Shown here piece by piece: positions 27,915 to 37,162 of a stretch of DNA of 64,000 nucleotides (within the stretch, counting starts at the first letter, position 1; each line of letters opens with the position of its first letter). This DNA comes from Anabaena lutea FACHB-196 (GTDB lineage: Bacteria; Cyanobacteriota; Cyanobacteriia; Cyanobacteriales; Nostocaceae). The notes under the pieces were generated by a model, which worked only from the letters and a program-made list of their open reading frames with translations, did not search any database and had not been told where the DNA came from. Both the position numbers and the translations under genes were made by a program. Location: assembly GCF_014698305.1 (NCBI RefSeq), contig NZ_JACJST010000015.1, positions 62,001 through 126,000 of the forward strand, in the 5' to 3' direction.

Positions 27915-28619
27915 CTAAATGTGAATTCCACATTCAGTTTTTTCACTTCCTCTCCAGCGTCCAGCGCGTTCGTCTTCACCGTCGGCTACTTTAGTAGTAA
28001 TAGGTTCATCACCAATACTGGGATAACCTTGGTCATGAAGAGGATTGTAAATTACCTTATGTTCAGCTACATAAGCCCAACTATCTTGGCGTGTCCAAGT
28101 CGCTATAGGGTTAACTTTCAGTCTTCCTAGATTATCTAGTTCAAATATAGCCATATTCGCACGGGTAACAGCTTGGTCACGTCTACGACCAGTAATCCAA
28201 GCTGTAGTTTTGAGTTCGTCTAAGCCCCGTAACAAAGGTTCAATTTTTGTAATGTGATGGAATTGACTAATATCTTTTTCCCAAAGCGCTTCACCAAACC
28301 TAGCAGCAAAGGCTTCACGGGTTTCTACATCTGGAGTTTTATAAGTTTGTAAATCTAGATTATAGATGTCTTTAGCTTTGGCTACCAGTTCTAGGGTTTG
28401 GGGGAAGTGGTACAGGGTATCGAGAAAAATTACAGGAACTGGATGTTTTAGTTCAGTATAAAGAATATGCGTAATTACCAAGTCATCCACGTTAAAGGCG
28501 CTTGTTTGTACAAGTCCTGTGGGGATGTTCTCTATAGACCACGCCAGTATTTCTTTGGGAGTGGCTGTTTCAAATTGCTGATTTAATTGCTGTAAGTCAA
28601 ATGCTGTGGAAACTGTCAT
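27915..28619 (-). CDS. cysH: Phosphoadenylyl-sulfate reductase (thioredoxin-type)
   Basis: CysH reduces PAPS to sulfite in assimilatory sulfate reduction, using thioredoxin. Motifs: TSAFNVDDLVITHILY (P-loop-like region), VIFLDTLYHFPQTL, TGRRRDQAVTRANM and the C-terminal ECGIHI with the catalytic cysteine. The cysteine pairs that bind the 4Fe-4S cluster of APS reductases are absent, indicating PAPS specificity. The stop codon TAG lies against a (CCAATGA)n STRR. No other cys genes are adjacent. Confidence 0.94.
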   Translation of the reverse strand: MTVSTAFDLQQLNQQFETATPKEILAWSIENIPTGLVQTSAFNVDDLVITHILYTELKHPVPVIFLDTLYHFPQTLELVAKAKDIYNLDLQTYKTPDVETREAFAARFGEALWEKDISQFHHITKIEPLLRGLDELKTTAWITGRRRDQAVTRANMAIFELDNLGRLKVNPIATWTRQDSWAYVAEHKVIYNPLHDQGYPSIGDEPITTKVADGEDERAGRWRGSEKTECGIHI

Positions 28620-28907
28620 GATTATTTTTTAGACAAATTTTTGTTACGTTTATAAAAATTTATCTTATCCTATCAAGGCACATATTCTGACCGGAAACTG
28701 GGTAATAATTATGTACGGGTATTACTACAACCTCAACCAAGGTCTGTTACTTAATGCAGGTATAAATTAACTGTAACCATGAGCGGAAAATTCATCATAT
28801 ACTAAGAAATTTTAAGCGATTTTAAGTTTTACCTGGATTTGCAAAGCTATTTATATTGATAATGCTATTCTTAACCTAAGCTTTAAACAACAAGGATTTT
28901 ACTAGAA

Positions 28908-29012
28908 ATGAATAATACAAAACTACCAAATAGCTTGGGTCAATCTATAATTATGGGTGTTTTAATCCTGTTGACTAGTGCTGGGATCATCACGATTATG
29001 AACGTTTTTTAA
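28908..29012 (+). CDS. Single-span small membrane peptide (34 aa)
   Basis: The translation MNNTKLPNSLGQSIIMGVLI followed by LLTSAGIITIMNVF has a polar N-terminus and one hydrophobic helix. An AAGGA (about 28892) precedes the ATG. Small single-helix proteins are common in cyanobacterial photosynthetic and NDH complexes, but this does not match one that I know. Stand-alone and short, so real status is uncertain. Confidence 0.4.
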   Translation: MNNTKLPNSLGQSIIMGVLILLTSAGIITIMNVF

Positions 29013-29064
29013 TAACGGAGATTACCACCACAAAATGTCGGAGTTTGAGATGCTGAACTCTTTT

Positions 29065-29331
29065 TTATATATTTAAATATTCATTCTGCAAAAACTCCAC
29101 ATTGGGTAATAAAGGATCTGTGACAATTCCCACACCAACAAAACTCCAACGTTTAAGGAAGTTTTCAATCGGTGTGCCAGGAAGAGGTTCTACAGCAAAG
29201 CGGTTTGCTAATTCTCCGGCATGGGTATTTAGATAGCTTAGAGCATCAAAGTTTTCTCGAAACAGCAACAGATAAACTGAAGCGTCAGATTTGGGACGTG
29301 CTGTGAGATAACGTCCAGTGCTTTGCGATTC
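29065..29331 (-). pseudogene. 5'-truncated gene remnant, function unknown
   Basis: A frame open from 29331 to the TAA at 29065-29067 encodes 88 residues reading ESQSTGRYLTARPKSDASVY, then LLLFRENFDALSYLNTHAGE and KRWSFVGVGIVTDPLLPNVE. The composition is protein-like, but the frame is closed upstream by a TAG (29332-29334) inside a palindromic repeat (29324-29378), and no good ATG precedes the conserved part. Most likely the 3' end of a gene whose 5' end was lost or split by the repeat; a short gene starting at a TTG (29268) is the alternative. Confidence 0.45.
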
Positions 29332-29378
29332 CTACGGAGCGCTAGTTCCCTCCGGGACGCTTTGCGAACGCTATCGCA
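29324..29378. repeat. GC-rich dispersed palindromic repeat
   Basis: The segment includes gcgattcctacggagcgct, ccctccgggacg and gcgaacgctatcgc, an inverted-repeat-rich sequence. Related pieces occur near 33731-33760 (tttcctacggaaacgctc) and 30593-30620. It closes the frame of the 29065-29331 remnant. Confidence 0.55.
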
Positions 29379-29441
29379 CAATATAATAATTTTCAGAAAG
29401 CATTGGTAGTCGGTAATTGGTAAGTTTCCTATTCCCAAAGA

Positions 29442-30488
29442 TTAATTCAAGTCTTCTAATTTAATCCGCGGATCTGCTGCTTTTAACATTAAATCAGCAA
29501 TTAAATTGCCAATAATTAACAACACTGCACTCATGACCAAGCTGGCCATGACTAAATATTGGTCTTTAGCTAAAACGGCTTGTAAAGTCAATTTTCCTAA
29601 ACCTGGCCAATTAAAGAAATTTTCGGTAATAAATGCACCGCTTAATAAACTTGCTAATTCAAAACCCAATAAAGTAATTAAAGGGTTGATCGCATTACGC
29701 AAAGCATGAACATATATGACACGATTTTCTGGAAGTCCCTTAGCACGGGCTGTTTGGATATAATCTTGACGCAATACATCCAGTAATTGTCCGCGCATAA
29801 TGCGTTGCAACCCTGCAAAGCTGGTAATACTCAGGGCAATTAACGGTAAAATCATGTGCCATAGGATATCTAATATCTTACCCAGCCATGTTAGTTCAGC
29901 GTGGTCGATACTAGTCATGTTACCCACCGGAAACAGTGGGGTAGTAATTTGAGCTAAGAATAATAAGAATAAGGCGGTAATAAAACTCGGAAACCCCTGT
30001 CCAGCATAGCTAATTACCTGCAAAACCTTATCAGTGCCACGATTTTGCTTGACAGCAGCGAGAATACCCAGAGGAATAGCGATCGCCCATGTTGTAATTA
30101 AAGAAGCGATCGCTAACAACAAAGTCGCTGGTACTCTTTCCAACAACAGCGACCCTACAGAGCGTTGATAAACAAAACTTGTGCCAAAATCACCCTTAGT
30201 CACAATTCGCCCCAACCACAGCCAAAACTGCTCAGGCCAAGACTTATCTAAACCAAATTGTCGGCGTATTTCCTCAATTCGTTCCGGGGAAATTTTCGGA
30301 TTTTGCCGCAGGGTATCTACATAATCCCCCGGAGACAACTTCATAATGAAAAACGACAAAGCCGACGCTAAAAAAATCGTCAACAGCGCCTGTAGTAACC
30401 GTTTGACCACATAAATAAAAGTTTCATTTGTGATTAGCTTAATTAGCCAATCTCGACTGGTCTCCAATGAAATTTTTGTAGAAGTCAT
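29442..30488 (-). CDS. ABC transporter permease, DppB/OppB family
   Basis: The 348-residue integral membrane protein has six predicted helices and the BPD_transp_1 architecture of dipeptide/oligopeptide permease subunit B. Visible family motifs are LSPGDYVDTLRQNP and FGLDKSWPEQFWLWLG near the N-terminus, and the cytoplasmic EAA-like loop QDYIQTARAKGLPENRVIYV. It should pair with a DppC-type permease, ATPases and a binding protein, none of which is present here; the gene is an orphan. Substrate (peptide, nickel or other) cannot be told. Confidence 0.9.
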   Translation of the reverse strand: MTSTKISLETSRDWLIKLITNETFIYVVKRLLQALLTIFLASALSFFIMKLSPGDYVDTLRQNPKISPERIEEIRRQFGLDKSWPEQFWLWLGRIVTKGDFGTSFVYQRSVGSLLLERVPATLLLAIASLITTWAIAIPLGILAAVKQNRGTDKVLQVISYAGQGFPSFITALFLLFLAQITTPLFPVGNMTSIDHAELTWLGKILDILWHMILPLIALSITSFAGLQRIMRGQLLDVLRQDYIQTARAKGLPENRVIYVHALRNAINPLITLLGFELASLLSGAFITENFFNWPGLGKLTLQAVLAKDQYLVMASLVMSAVLLIIGNLIADLMLKAADPRIKLEDLN

Positions 30489-30718
30489 AATTTGCCAATT
30501 GTCGTCATTTCTGAAAAACCAATGACCAGGAATTTTAGATTTTAGATGAAAAAAAATTTGGTATAGGTTCCCCGTCCTCTACTGATGGCAAAATACTCGC
30601 TGCGCTGCGTACGCTTCGCTAACGTAAATCCCAAATCCAAAATTTTCAAGCTCTACACTTGTTTGGTGGAGTCAATCCAAAATCCAAAATCTTAAATCCA
30701 AAATCGAGTGACCAATGA

Positions 30719-31237
30719 CTAATATTCAACCACAGATATTATTGGCACATCCGGCAGATGTTTTCGTCCTTGTAAATCCCGTAGCTCGATGATAAACCCA
30801 AATCCCACAAGTTCGCAGCCAAACTTTTGTAGCAGCTTTGCTGTCGCGCTTGCAGTTCCACCCGTAGCCATCAAATCATCGACAATCAAAACCCTACTAC
30901 CTGGATGTATTGCATCCTGATGCACTTCCAAGCTATCTGTACCATACTCTAGTTCATAATCAATGCGGTGAACAGCTGCTGGTAACTTTCCTTTTTTACG
31001 CACAGGAATAAAACCAGCACCTAATTGATAAGCTAGAGGCGCACCAAAAATGAACCCACGAGATTCCATCCCCACAACGCAATCCGCCTTGAATTCAGAT
31101 TCAACGCATTTTTGTGTTAAAAAGTCAATTGTGTAGCGCAAACCATCTGGATCACGCAGTAAGGTGGTAATATCCCGAAATAATATTCCCGGCTTAGGAA
31201 AATCTGGTATGTCACGAATCAGAGACTTTAAATCCAT
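30719..31237 (-). CDS. apt: Adenine phosphoribosyltransferase
   Basis: This 172-residue enzyme salvages adenine plus PRPP to AMP in the cytoplasm. The PRPP-binding motif [14 protein letters not shown] (about 122-135), [20 protein letters not shown] and RKKGKLP are diagnostic, and length is normal. The start [20 protein letters not shown] is the standard Apt N-terminus. The TAG stop lies at the edge of a CATTGGT-type STRR. The 230-bp gap to the permease gene contains repeats only. Confidence 0.96.
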   Translation of the reverse strand: MDLKSLIRDIPDFPKPGILFRDITTLLRDPDGLRYTIDFLTQKCVESEFKADCVVGMESRGFIFGAPLAYQLGAGFIPVRKKGKLPAAVHRIDYELEYGTDSLEVHQDAIHPGSRVLIVDDLMATGGTASATAKLLQKFGCELVGFGFIIELRDLQGRKHLPDVPIISVVEY

Positions 31238-31654
31238 AGTTTGTGCAGTTGTCAGGGTTGATCTGTAGGACGCAACAAATAATCGTGAGGTAAATAGGGC
31301 TGATCAGTTTTTTTATTTCTATGTACTAGCCTCTAGTCCTCAATTTTCAGATACCTGAGAAATCGTACACTATAATGTCATACCCTGGAGATGAGGAATT
31401 TTGTTTCATGATCCATTGACGATAACTGAGAATTTAACCCAAGCTAGAGATATATCTCTACTACCAACAAAAGGCAGATGAACAAATGCTTTAAAACTTT
31501 CATTACAGTATACGGAAACCTGTGAGTAACAAGAGTAAGTATTCTATATATTGGGCTGCTCATGCCATCACCACAAGCCTAAGTTATGGTTTGGCTCTAT
31601 ATCTTAAATTTTGTTTGACTCAGTTTATTGGAATAGCACAAGGTATTTTAGAGA
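31238..31654. other. Divergent intergenic region apt / DUF3038
   Basis: AT-rich, with no supported coding sequence. Promoters for apt and for the DUF3038-DUF4335 pair should be here. No conserved operator was recognised. Confidence 0.4.
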
Positions 31655-32281
31655 ATGAATGTCTCCGCAAGTTTAACGCCGTTTAACAGTCCAACTCCTG
31701 AGGCCATGCCGATGATTCTGGACACTTTACCAGATCCGGCGATCGCTCCCAAGGGATGTCCTCGCAGAACGGCGTTGCAAATAGACCTCATGTTACTGGC
31801 AATAGAAGCTTTAGAGCTTGGCGGTTCTGAAGCCATCCTGTCTTTTGCCCAAGATTTAGATCTAAAAGGAATTATTAAAGATCGGGTAAATTTATGGCGG
31901 ATGCGTAGCTCTAACCCCCTGCGGCGAGCGCATATCCGCAGACCATTAGACATCCTGGAAGCAAAAGCACTAGTAGTCATCACTTGCTACATAGCTAGGC
32001 GGTTAACAGTTGTCATCCGTCAGCTACTAATGATATATCAACAACTGTCCGAAAAGCAGATTCCACTGGAACAAAATTTGCGTTTAGCTAATTATCTAGA
32101 GCGGTTTAGAGCGCATTTCAAGAGCCGGATGAATCCTAGACGTTCTGTTTCACTGACATTAAACTCTGATGAAAAATTAGATGAATTGGCTATAGATTTA
32201 TTAGGAAAATTACTATTCTGCACCGGTACAGCTGGAATGCAGCGTTTCTGGATTTCTCTTTTTGACGGTGAAGTAGAATGA
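31655..32281 (+). CDS. DUF3038 family protein
   Basis: The 208-residue, mainly helical soluble protein is of a type restricted to cyanobacteria. Stretches such as RRTALQIDLMLLAIEALELG, WRMRSSNPLRRAHIRRPLDI and ALVVITCYIARRLTVVIRQL match my memory of DUF3038. Function unknown. Its TGA overlaps the ATG of the next gene (ATGA, 32278-32281), so the two are translationally coupled and may act together. Confidence 0.8.
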   Translation: MNVSASLTPFNSPTPEAMPMILDTLPDPAIAPKGCPRRTALQIDLMLLAIEALELGGSEAILSFAQDLDLKGIIKDRVNLWRMRSSNPLRRAHIRRPLDILEAKALVVITCYIARRLTVVIRQLLMIYQQLSEKQIPLEQNLRLANYLERFRAHFKSRMNPRRSVSLTLNSDEKLDELAIDLLGKLLFCTGTAGMQRFWISLFDGEVE

Positions 32282-33714
32282 ATATTCAACGTAAGTACAG
32301 TTTACCTAATTGCACGCTGCTCTTAGAGGGATTAAGTGATGTCACAATATCTGCCCACTTTCAAGACCTCCGCCCAGAACTATCTATACTGGTAAATGCC
32401 GAATGCTATTTATCTAGTTATACTCAGCCCATAGCCGGAGGGCGGGAATTTTTTGAAAGCTTGGTCAGGGCTGTAAGTGCCTATGCTCAAGAAGTTTTAA
32501 GTAATGTCCCCAACCCCCAAGCACACAACCATGAGTCAGAACTAGTAGAGTTGCAACAAATTGACAGCAACCGACACAGATTAATCGTACATTCAGAAAT
32601 TGGTGCAGAGGGTTTTGAGCCTAATACCAACGATGGTACACAGCCATCGATTCAAATAGATTTGAATACGGTGCAGTTGTTTGATTTAGTGGAGGCAGTA
32701 GATCAGTTTTTTGCTGATACTCAAACATTACCAGAGTTATCACTAGAACTACAACCAGTCACTAGACGCTATGGTGGCGCTAGTCAAGTATTGCTCAAGC
32801 AAGCAGTACCCGCGACTGTGGGAGTATCGAGTTTGGCCGTTGCTGCGATCGCTTTTAGCTTAATTCCTCCCCCCCAAGTACGTCCACCTGAACCGCAGCC
32901 AGAGGAACAGTCCAGCACGACAACACCCACAGCCTCACCCACAATTGAAGCCTCACCCACAGATTCACCCACAGCCTCACCCACGACAACACCCACAATT
33001 GAAGCCTCACCCACAGCGGTTATTAGAGATTTAGAAGCACTTCTGAGTTCAGTTCCAGAAATTACTGATCCCTCCCAATTACGTGCATTAAATCGCCAAG
33101 TTTATAATCAAATTCATCCAGCTTGGAATAATCGTTCTGAATTAACCGAAGATTTGATCTATCGTTTAGGTGTGGCTGCCGATGGTAGTATCATCGGTTA
33201 TAAAGCTGTGAACAAAGCTTCAAATAATGCAGTAGATAAAACACCGCTGCCCAATCTACTATACAATCCTGCTAACCGCCGCATCGCCAACGAACCCATC
33301 GCTCAATTCCGAGTAGTCTTTAATAGAAAAGGTATTTTAGAAGTCAGTCCTTGGCTGGGATACACTAAAAAACCAGAAGTAATCGGCGAAAAAATCACTG
33401 ACTCCAAAAAAGTCAAAGATTTAAACCAAAAGCTCTATGGTATGATTCGCCAAAATTGGAGTGTAACACCCACATTTACCACAGATTTGAAATATCGGGT
33501 GGCGGTAAACAAGGATGGTGTAATTGCTGACTATGAACCACTCAACCAAGTAGCCTTTGACTATTTTCGGGAAACACCACTACCGCAGATTTTCCAATCC
33601 GTTTACGGCTCAAACGTAGCTGCTCCCAATAATAAAGAAGCTCTCGGTCACTTCCAAGTGGTATTTAAGCCTAACGGCACACTAGAAGTTACCCCTTGGA
33701 AAGGATACAGGTAA
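32278..33714 (+). CDS. DUF4335 family protein
   Basis: This 478-residue protein starts NIQRKYSLPNCTLLLEGLSD, typical of DUF4335. A single hydrophobic segment (VPATVGVSSLAVAAIAFSLI, about 180-200) probably anchors it, followed by a Thr/Pro/Ser-rich linker with repeated EASPT and TASPT (about 210-250). The C-terminal half has two similar modules (RALNRQVYNQIHPAWNNRSE and KDLNQKLYGMIRQNWSVTPT), each ending in an FRVVF or FQVVF ... LEV(S/T)PWLGY/KGY strand. Overlaps DUF3038 by 4 bp. Function unknown. Confidence 0.82.
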   Translation: MNIQRKYSLPNCTLLLEGLSDVTISAHFQDLRPELSILVNAECYLSSYTQPIAGGREFFESLVRAVSAYAQEVLSNVPNPQAHNHESELVELQQIDSNRHRLIVHSEIGAEGFEPNTNDGTQPSIQIDLNTVQLFDLVEAVDQFFADTQTLPELSLELQPVTRRYGGASQVLLKQAVPATVGVSSLAVAAIAFSLIPPPQVRPPEPQPEEQSSTTTPTASPTIEASPTDSPTASPTTTPTIEASPTAVIRDLEALLSSVPEITDPSQLRALNRQVYNQIHPAWNNRSELTEDLIYRLGVAADGSIIGYKAVNKASNNAVDKTPLPNLLYNPANRRIANEPIAQFRVVFNRKGILEVSPWLGYTKKPEVIGEKITDSKKVKDLNQKLYGMIRQNWSVTPTFTTDLKYRVAVNKDGVIADYEPLNQVAFDYFRETPLPQIFQSVYGSNVAAPNNKEALGHFQVVFKPNGTLEVTPWKGYR

Positions 33715-33795
33715 TAATTCGTAATTCGTAATATTTCCTACGGAAACGCTCCGCGAACGTAATTCGTAATTGCAGATTAATTACGAATTCTGAAT

Positions 33796-36066
33796 TTATT
33801 TAGTGATTTTCCCCATATAATTTCCCCATAACTGGGCGGCTTGAGCGCTACTACCAGATGTGGGGGAATTATTGTCATTTCCTAGCCAAATACCAGTTAC
33901 AAGCTGCCGACTGGGAATAAAACCAATAAACCACAGGTCAACGTTTTTATCCGTTGTCCCAGTTTTGCCCCCTTCACCCAGTCCAATAGCCGCGCTGCGT
34001 CCAGTACCTCTGGTGATTACCCCACGCATCAAATCAATCATCTCATTAGCAACTTCCGTTTTCAGCACTCGCTTATTACCATTGGGATCTTGGTCGAAGG
34101 AGTAGATGACACGACAGGTTTTTAAATCTTTACGATCTTGACAATCACTGCTGTCTAGAATTCGACTAATAGCATGAGGAGGATTCCACACCCCACGATT
34201 GCCAATAGCGCCAAAAGCACCAGTCATTTCTAAAACATTGACAACACTTTGACCCAATACCAAGCCAGGAACAGGTTCAAGTGAAGATTTAACCCCCAAA
34301 CGCTGCGCCATATCTACTACTTTATTCAACCCAATTTCTCTAGCAACCCGCAGAGCAATAGGGTTTTCTGAAAGAGCCAAGCCGGTGGCTATATCTAAGC
34401 TACCACTAGATCCAGAACGGCAAGGTCTGTAGGTAAATCCTTGCCAAGTTAAAGGAGCGCAAGAATAACCCCTTGAGGGTGATATCCCCTGCTCAATGGC
34501 AGCAGCATAAGCAAAAATCTTAAAAGTAGAACCTGGTTGTCTTTTGGCTTGAATCGCACGATTAAACTGACTTTTTCTGTAATCAGTTCCCCCTACCATC
34601 GCCAATATACCCCCAGTTCTGGAGTCGAGAGTGACCATTCCCCCTTGAGAAAAACGAAAACTTGAACCAGCGTTACTGACTGAATTCCGCAGGGCAGTTT
34701 CGGCTTGTGCTTGAATTGCTGGGTCTAGCTGGGTTTCGATAATATAGTTACCTTCTCTGGCGGCTCCTTCTCCTAAAATCGCTTCTAGTTCTTGAAAGAC
34801 ATAATTATAGAAGTACGGGGCAATTGTCTTAGCTTGCCGTTCACAGACTTTAGGGCTGACTTGGACAGTGGAGCGTCTGGCTCGATTGGCTTCTTCTGCT
34901 GAGATTTTGCCCATTTCCAGAAGTCGCTTAATCACACGGTTACGGTAATCAGCTGCCCCTAGTTTATTGGGACCATCCCCACAAAAATCAAAGGCATTGG
35001 GAGCAGGCAAAATCCCTACTAAAGTTGCTGCTTCTGAGAGAGTTAATTCTTTAGCTGACTTTTCAAAGTAATATTTAGCTGCATCCTCAAAGCCGGAAGT
35101 ATCTGCCCCCAAAAACACGCGATTTAAGTAAGTCAGCAAAATATCATCTTTGCTGTAAAAAGTTTCTAGTTTCAGGGCGACTACGGCTTCTCGCAATTTC
35201 CGCTCTAATGAATCTTGTCTACCTACATAATCGCGGAACAAACTACGGGCAACTTGCTGAGTAACTGTACTAGCGCCTTGTTGGACATCGCCGCTACGAC
35301 TATTAATCAGTACGGCTCGCAATACCCCTAAAGGATCTACCCCAAAGTGCCAATAATAACGACTATCCTCGGAAGCTACTACAGCAGCTGGCAAATAAGG
35401 ACCAAAATTGGATAGCTGCTTCAGGTCTACGTGAGCAATATTTCTAGGCTCCCGGAGTGGAGTAGAACCATCACGGGCGTAAACAACTACGGGGGCGCGA
35501 GTAGCGGTTGGGAGGGGGCTAACGGAAAATTTCAGCCATTCAACGCCAATTACTAAAGCGAATAAGGCACTGACACCACCAACACCATATATCCCCCACG
35601 TTGCAGCTTTTACATACCAGGCGGGAGGATCGACGTATTGCAACCGCACGGAAGCGGCAAGTTCTGGTGGTCCTAAGGTAAAGATATCACCGTGACGAAG
35701 TTCTAGAGAAGTGACTCGCCGCTTGCCAATATAAATGCCATTGGTAGAATTTTCATCTTTGATGGTGAAAATAGGAGTCCTTTGGCTGGAATCTCGCGAC
35801 AGTGACAGGTGAATTTGACTGACAACGGGGTTGCGGACGACGATATCAGCAGATTTGGAACTACGACCGAGAATATAGCGATCGCCCAACAGCGGATATA
35901 TTTCCGCTTTATCTGCCCCCGCATCCTGCACCCAGAGTTCCGGTACTTTGGCATTGGGCTTGAGCGCTAGTTTAGAAAAATCAACCCTAGCTTGAATAGT
36001 ATTGACGGCTTGTGTCAGTTGACCAAGGAACGTTTGAGGCTTTTGAGGCGGTTGCGGGGAACTCAT
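33796..36066 (-). CDS. Class A penicillin-binding protein (PBP1A type) with N-terminal FHA domain
   Basis: A 756-residue bifunctional peptidoglycan synthase. An FHA phosphothreonine-binding domain (about 60-130; YILGRSSKSADIVV, VVSQIHLSL, ENSTNGIYIG) precedes one membrane helix (about 155-175), the GT51 domain (VVASEDSRYYWHFGVDPLGV, GASTVTQQVAR) and the transpeptidase domain with SxxK at Ser513 (GSTFKIFAYAA), SEN and KTGTTDKN. The FHA domain would be cytoplasmic, so wall synthesis may be steered by Ser/Thr kinases (inference). Convergent with DUF4335. Confidence 0.93.
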   Translation of the reverse strand: MSSPQPPQKPQTFLGQLTQAVNTIQARVDFSKLALKPNAKVPELWVQDAGADKAEIYPLLGDRYILGRSSKSADIVVRNPVVSQIHLSLSRDSSQRTPIFTIKDENSTNGIYIGKRRVTSLELRHGDIFTLGPPELAASVRLQYVDPPAWYVKAATWGIYGVGGVSALFALVIGVEWLKFSVSPLPTATRAPVVVYARDGSTPLREPRNIAHVDLKQLSNFGPYLPAAVVASEDSRYYWHFGVDPLGVLRAVLINSRSGDVQQGASTVTQQVARSLFRDYVGRQDSLERKLREAVVALKLETFYSKDDILLTYLNRVFLGADTSGFEDAAKYYFEKSAKELTLSEAATLVGILPAPNAFDFCGDGPNKLGAADYRNRVIKRLLEMGKISAEEANRARRSTVQVSPKVCERQAKTIAPYFYNYVFQELEAILGEGAAREGNYIIETQLDPAIQAQAETALRNSVSNAGSSFRFSQGGMVTLDSRTGGILAMVGGTDYRKSQFNRAIQAKRQPGSTFKIFAYAAAIEQGISPSRGYSCAPLTWQGFTYRPCRSGSSGSLDIATGLALSENPIALRVAREIGLNKVVDMAQRLGVKSSLEPVPGLVLGQSVVNVLEMTGAFGAIGNRGVWNPPHAISRILDSSDCQDRKDLKTCRVIYSFDQDPNGNKRVLKTEVANEMIDLMRGVITRGTGRSAAIGLGEGGKTGTTDKNVDLWFIGFIPSRQLVTGIWLGNDNNSPTSGSSAQAAQLWGNYMGKITK

Positions 36067-36507
36067 CGGCTATATCACATCACACGCTGTTAGTGAAGAA
36101 TCGGGCGAATCGTAATTTTAATGCTAGTCTGTCACCATTTTACTCACAAGCTCTAAATAAATTGACTGTACGGAATTTTATTGGTTTAATCTAACACCTA
36201 TTTACTGTTTAGCCAACAACATGATTTTGTAACTTTTATTACTAGTTTACGGACAGAAAAATTTCTATCTCTATGACTGGATGCCTATTCTAGCTCAAAA
36301 AACTAGCTGCACAAGGACAATTTCTATAATTTAGGTTTGTATTGCTAGAAACTACTTTGCAATCAACTAAATGTTTAAATTTGACTGCCGCCAAACATCT
36401 CTAGCATTTATAGCAAAATTGTACATCTTCCTTTAGAAAGATTTTCTCCAATTAATTGTTTGATTTAATTGGCGAAGTGTTCCGTTGACCTTGAGGTGAA
36501 TTTCCGA
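36067..36507. other. Divergent intergenic region upstream of FHA-PBP and exported protein
   Basis: No gene is supported; the region is AT-rich. A good Shine-Dalgarno GAGGTGA (36493-36499) precedes ATG 36508. No operator pattern was recognised. Confidence 0.4.
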
Positions 36508-36969
36508 ATGAAGGGAAAATTTCTGACTCTGATTGGTACAGCCCTGACGTTGGTGCTGACCACTAATGTTGCTATGGCCGAGTCCAGTCAATCCCCTATG
36601 TCCGAAGAATCTAGTAGTTCATCTACTAATTCACCAACGGAAATCAAAATGTCACCACTAGGGATGAAAATTCTGTGCGAACGGTTTCCTCTCAATTCCC
36701 GTTGTCCCGGTGGTACAGCACTGAATTCTCCCATTCCTACTAGCACAACAGAACCAGCAGCAACTCCTGCTGAAAGCGGTACTAGTCCCGAAAGCACAAT
36801 AGTACCAGCAGTTCCCACTTCTCCAGATGCTGGCAATTCCAGTAACTTAACTCCTGCACCTGGGAGTATGATTTTACCAAAATTAGATACACCAAACAGT
36901 AGCACGGAATCAGGTGCAAGTTCACCCATGCAAGTTCCTAGTCAAGTTCCTACTCAGGGTACTTTATAG
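36508..36969 (+). CDS. Exported Ser/Pro/Thr-rich protein, unknown function
   Basis: The ATG at 36508 is chosen because GAGGTGA lies nine bases upstream and the product (153 aa) then begins with a signal peptide, MKGKFLTLIGTALTLVLTTN with AMA cleavage. The mature part has one conserved-looking motif, MKILCERFPLNSRCPGG, with two cysteines, then low-complexity Ser/Pro/Thr sequence. I recall similar LC-x-x-FPLNSRC motifs in cyanobacterial secreted proteins. An upstream start at 36469 would bury the signal peptide. Confidence 0.75.
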   Translation: MKGKFLTLIGTALTLVLTTNVAMAESSQSPMSEESSSSSTNSPTEIKMSPLGMKILCERFPLNSRCPGGTALNSPIPTSTTEPAATPAESGTSPESTIVPAVPTSPDAGNSSNLTPAPGSMILPKLDTPNSSTESGASSPMQVPSQVPTQGTL

Positions 36970-37025
36970 GTAAAGTTATTTGGTGCATTGAAATTTAATA
37001 AATAAAGCTTTCATTTATTTGGTAG

Positions 37026-37055
37026 CCTGGAGATACTCAACCTCCAGGTTTCTTT
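37026..37055 (+). terminator. Rho-independent terminator after the exported protein gene
   Basis: cctggag (37026-37032) pairs with ctccagg (37042-37048), followed by tttcttt. It lies 57 bp after the stop codon. Confidence 0.7.
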
Positions 37056-37162
37056 GTTGATATTCATCAAAATCAGAGTTGAAAAAGAGACCGACTGGGG
37101 AAACGGGGAAAATTTCAGAAATTACCTTTTTTCCAATTACCAATGATAAAATGGGTATCAAA

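Noticed and set aside
28711-28726. Possible NtcA site gta ... tac upstream of cysH
   Set aside because: The spacing is N10, not the N8 of NtcA boxes.
29238-29438. 66-residue reverse frame through the palindromic repeat
   Set aside because: Mostly repeat-encoded and overlaps the better-supported remnant in another frame.
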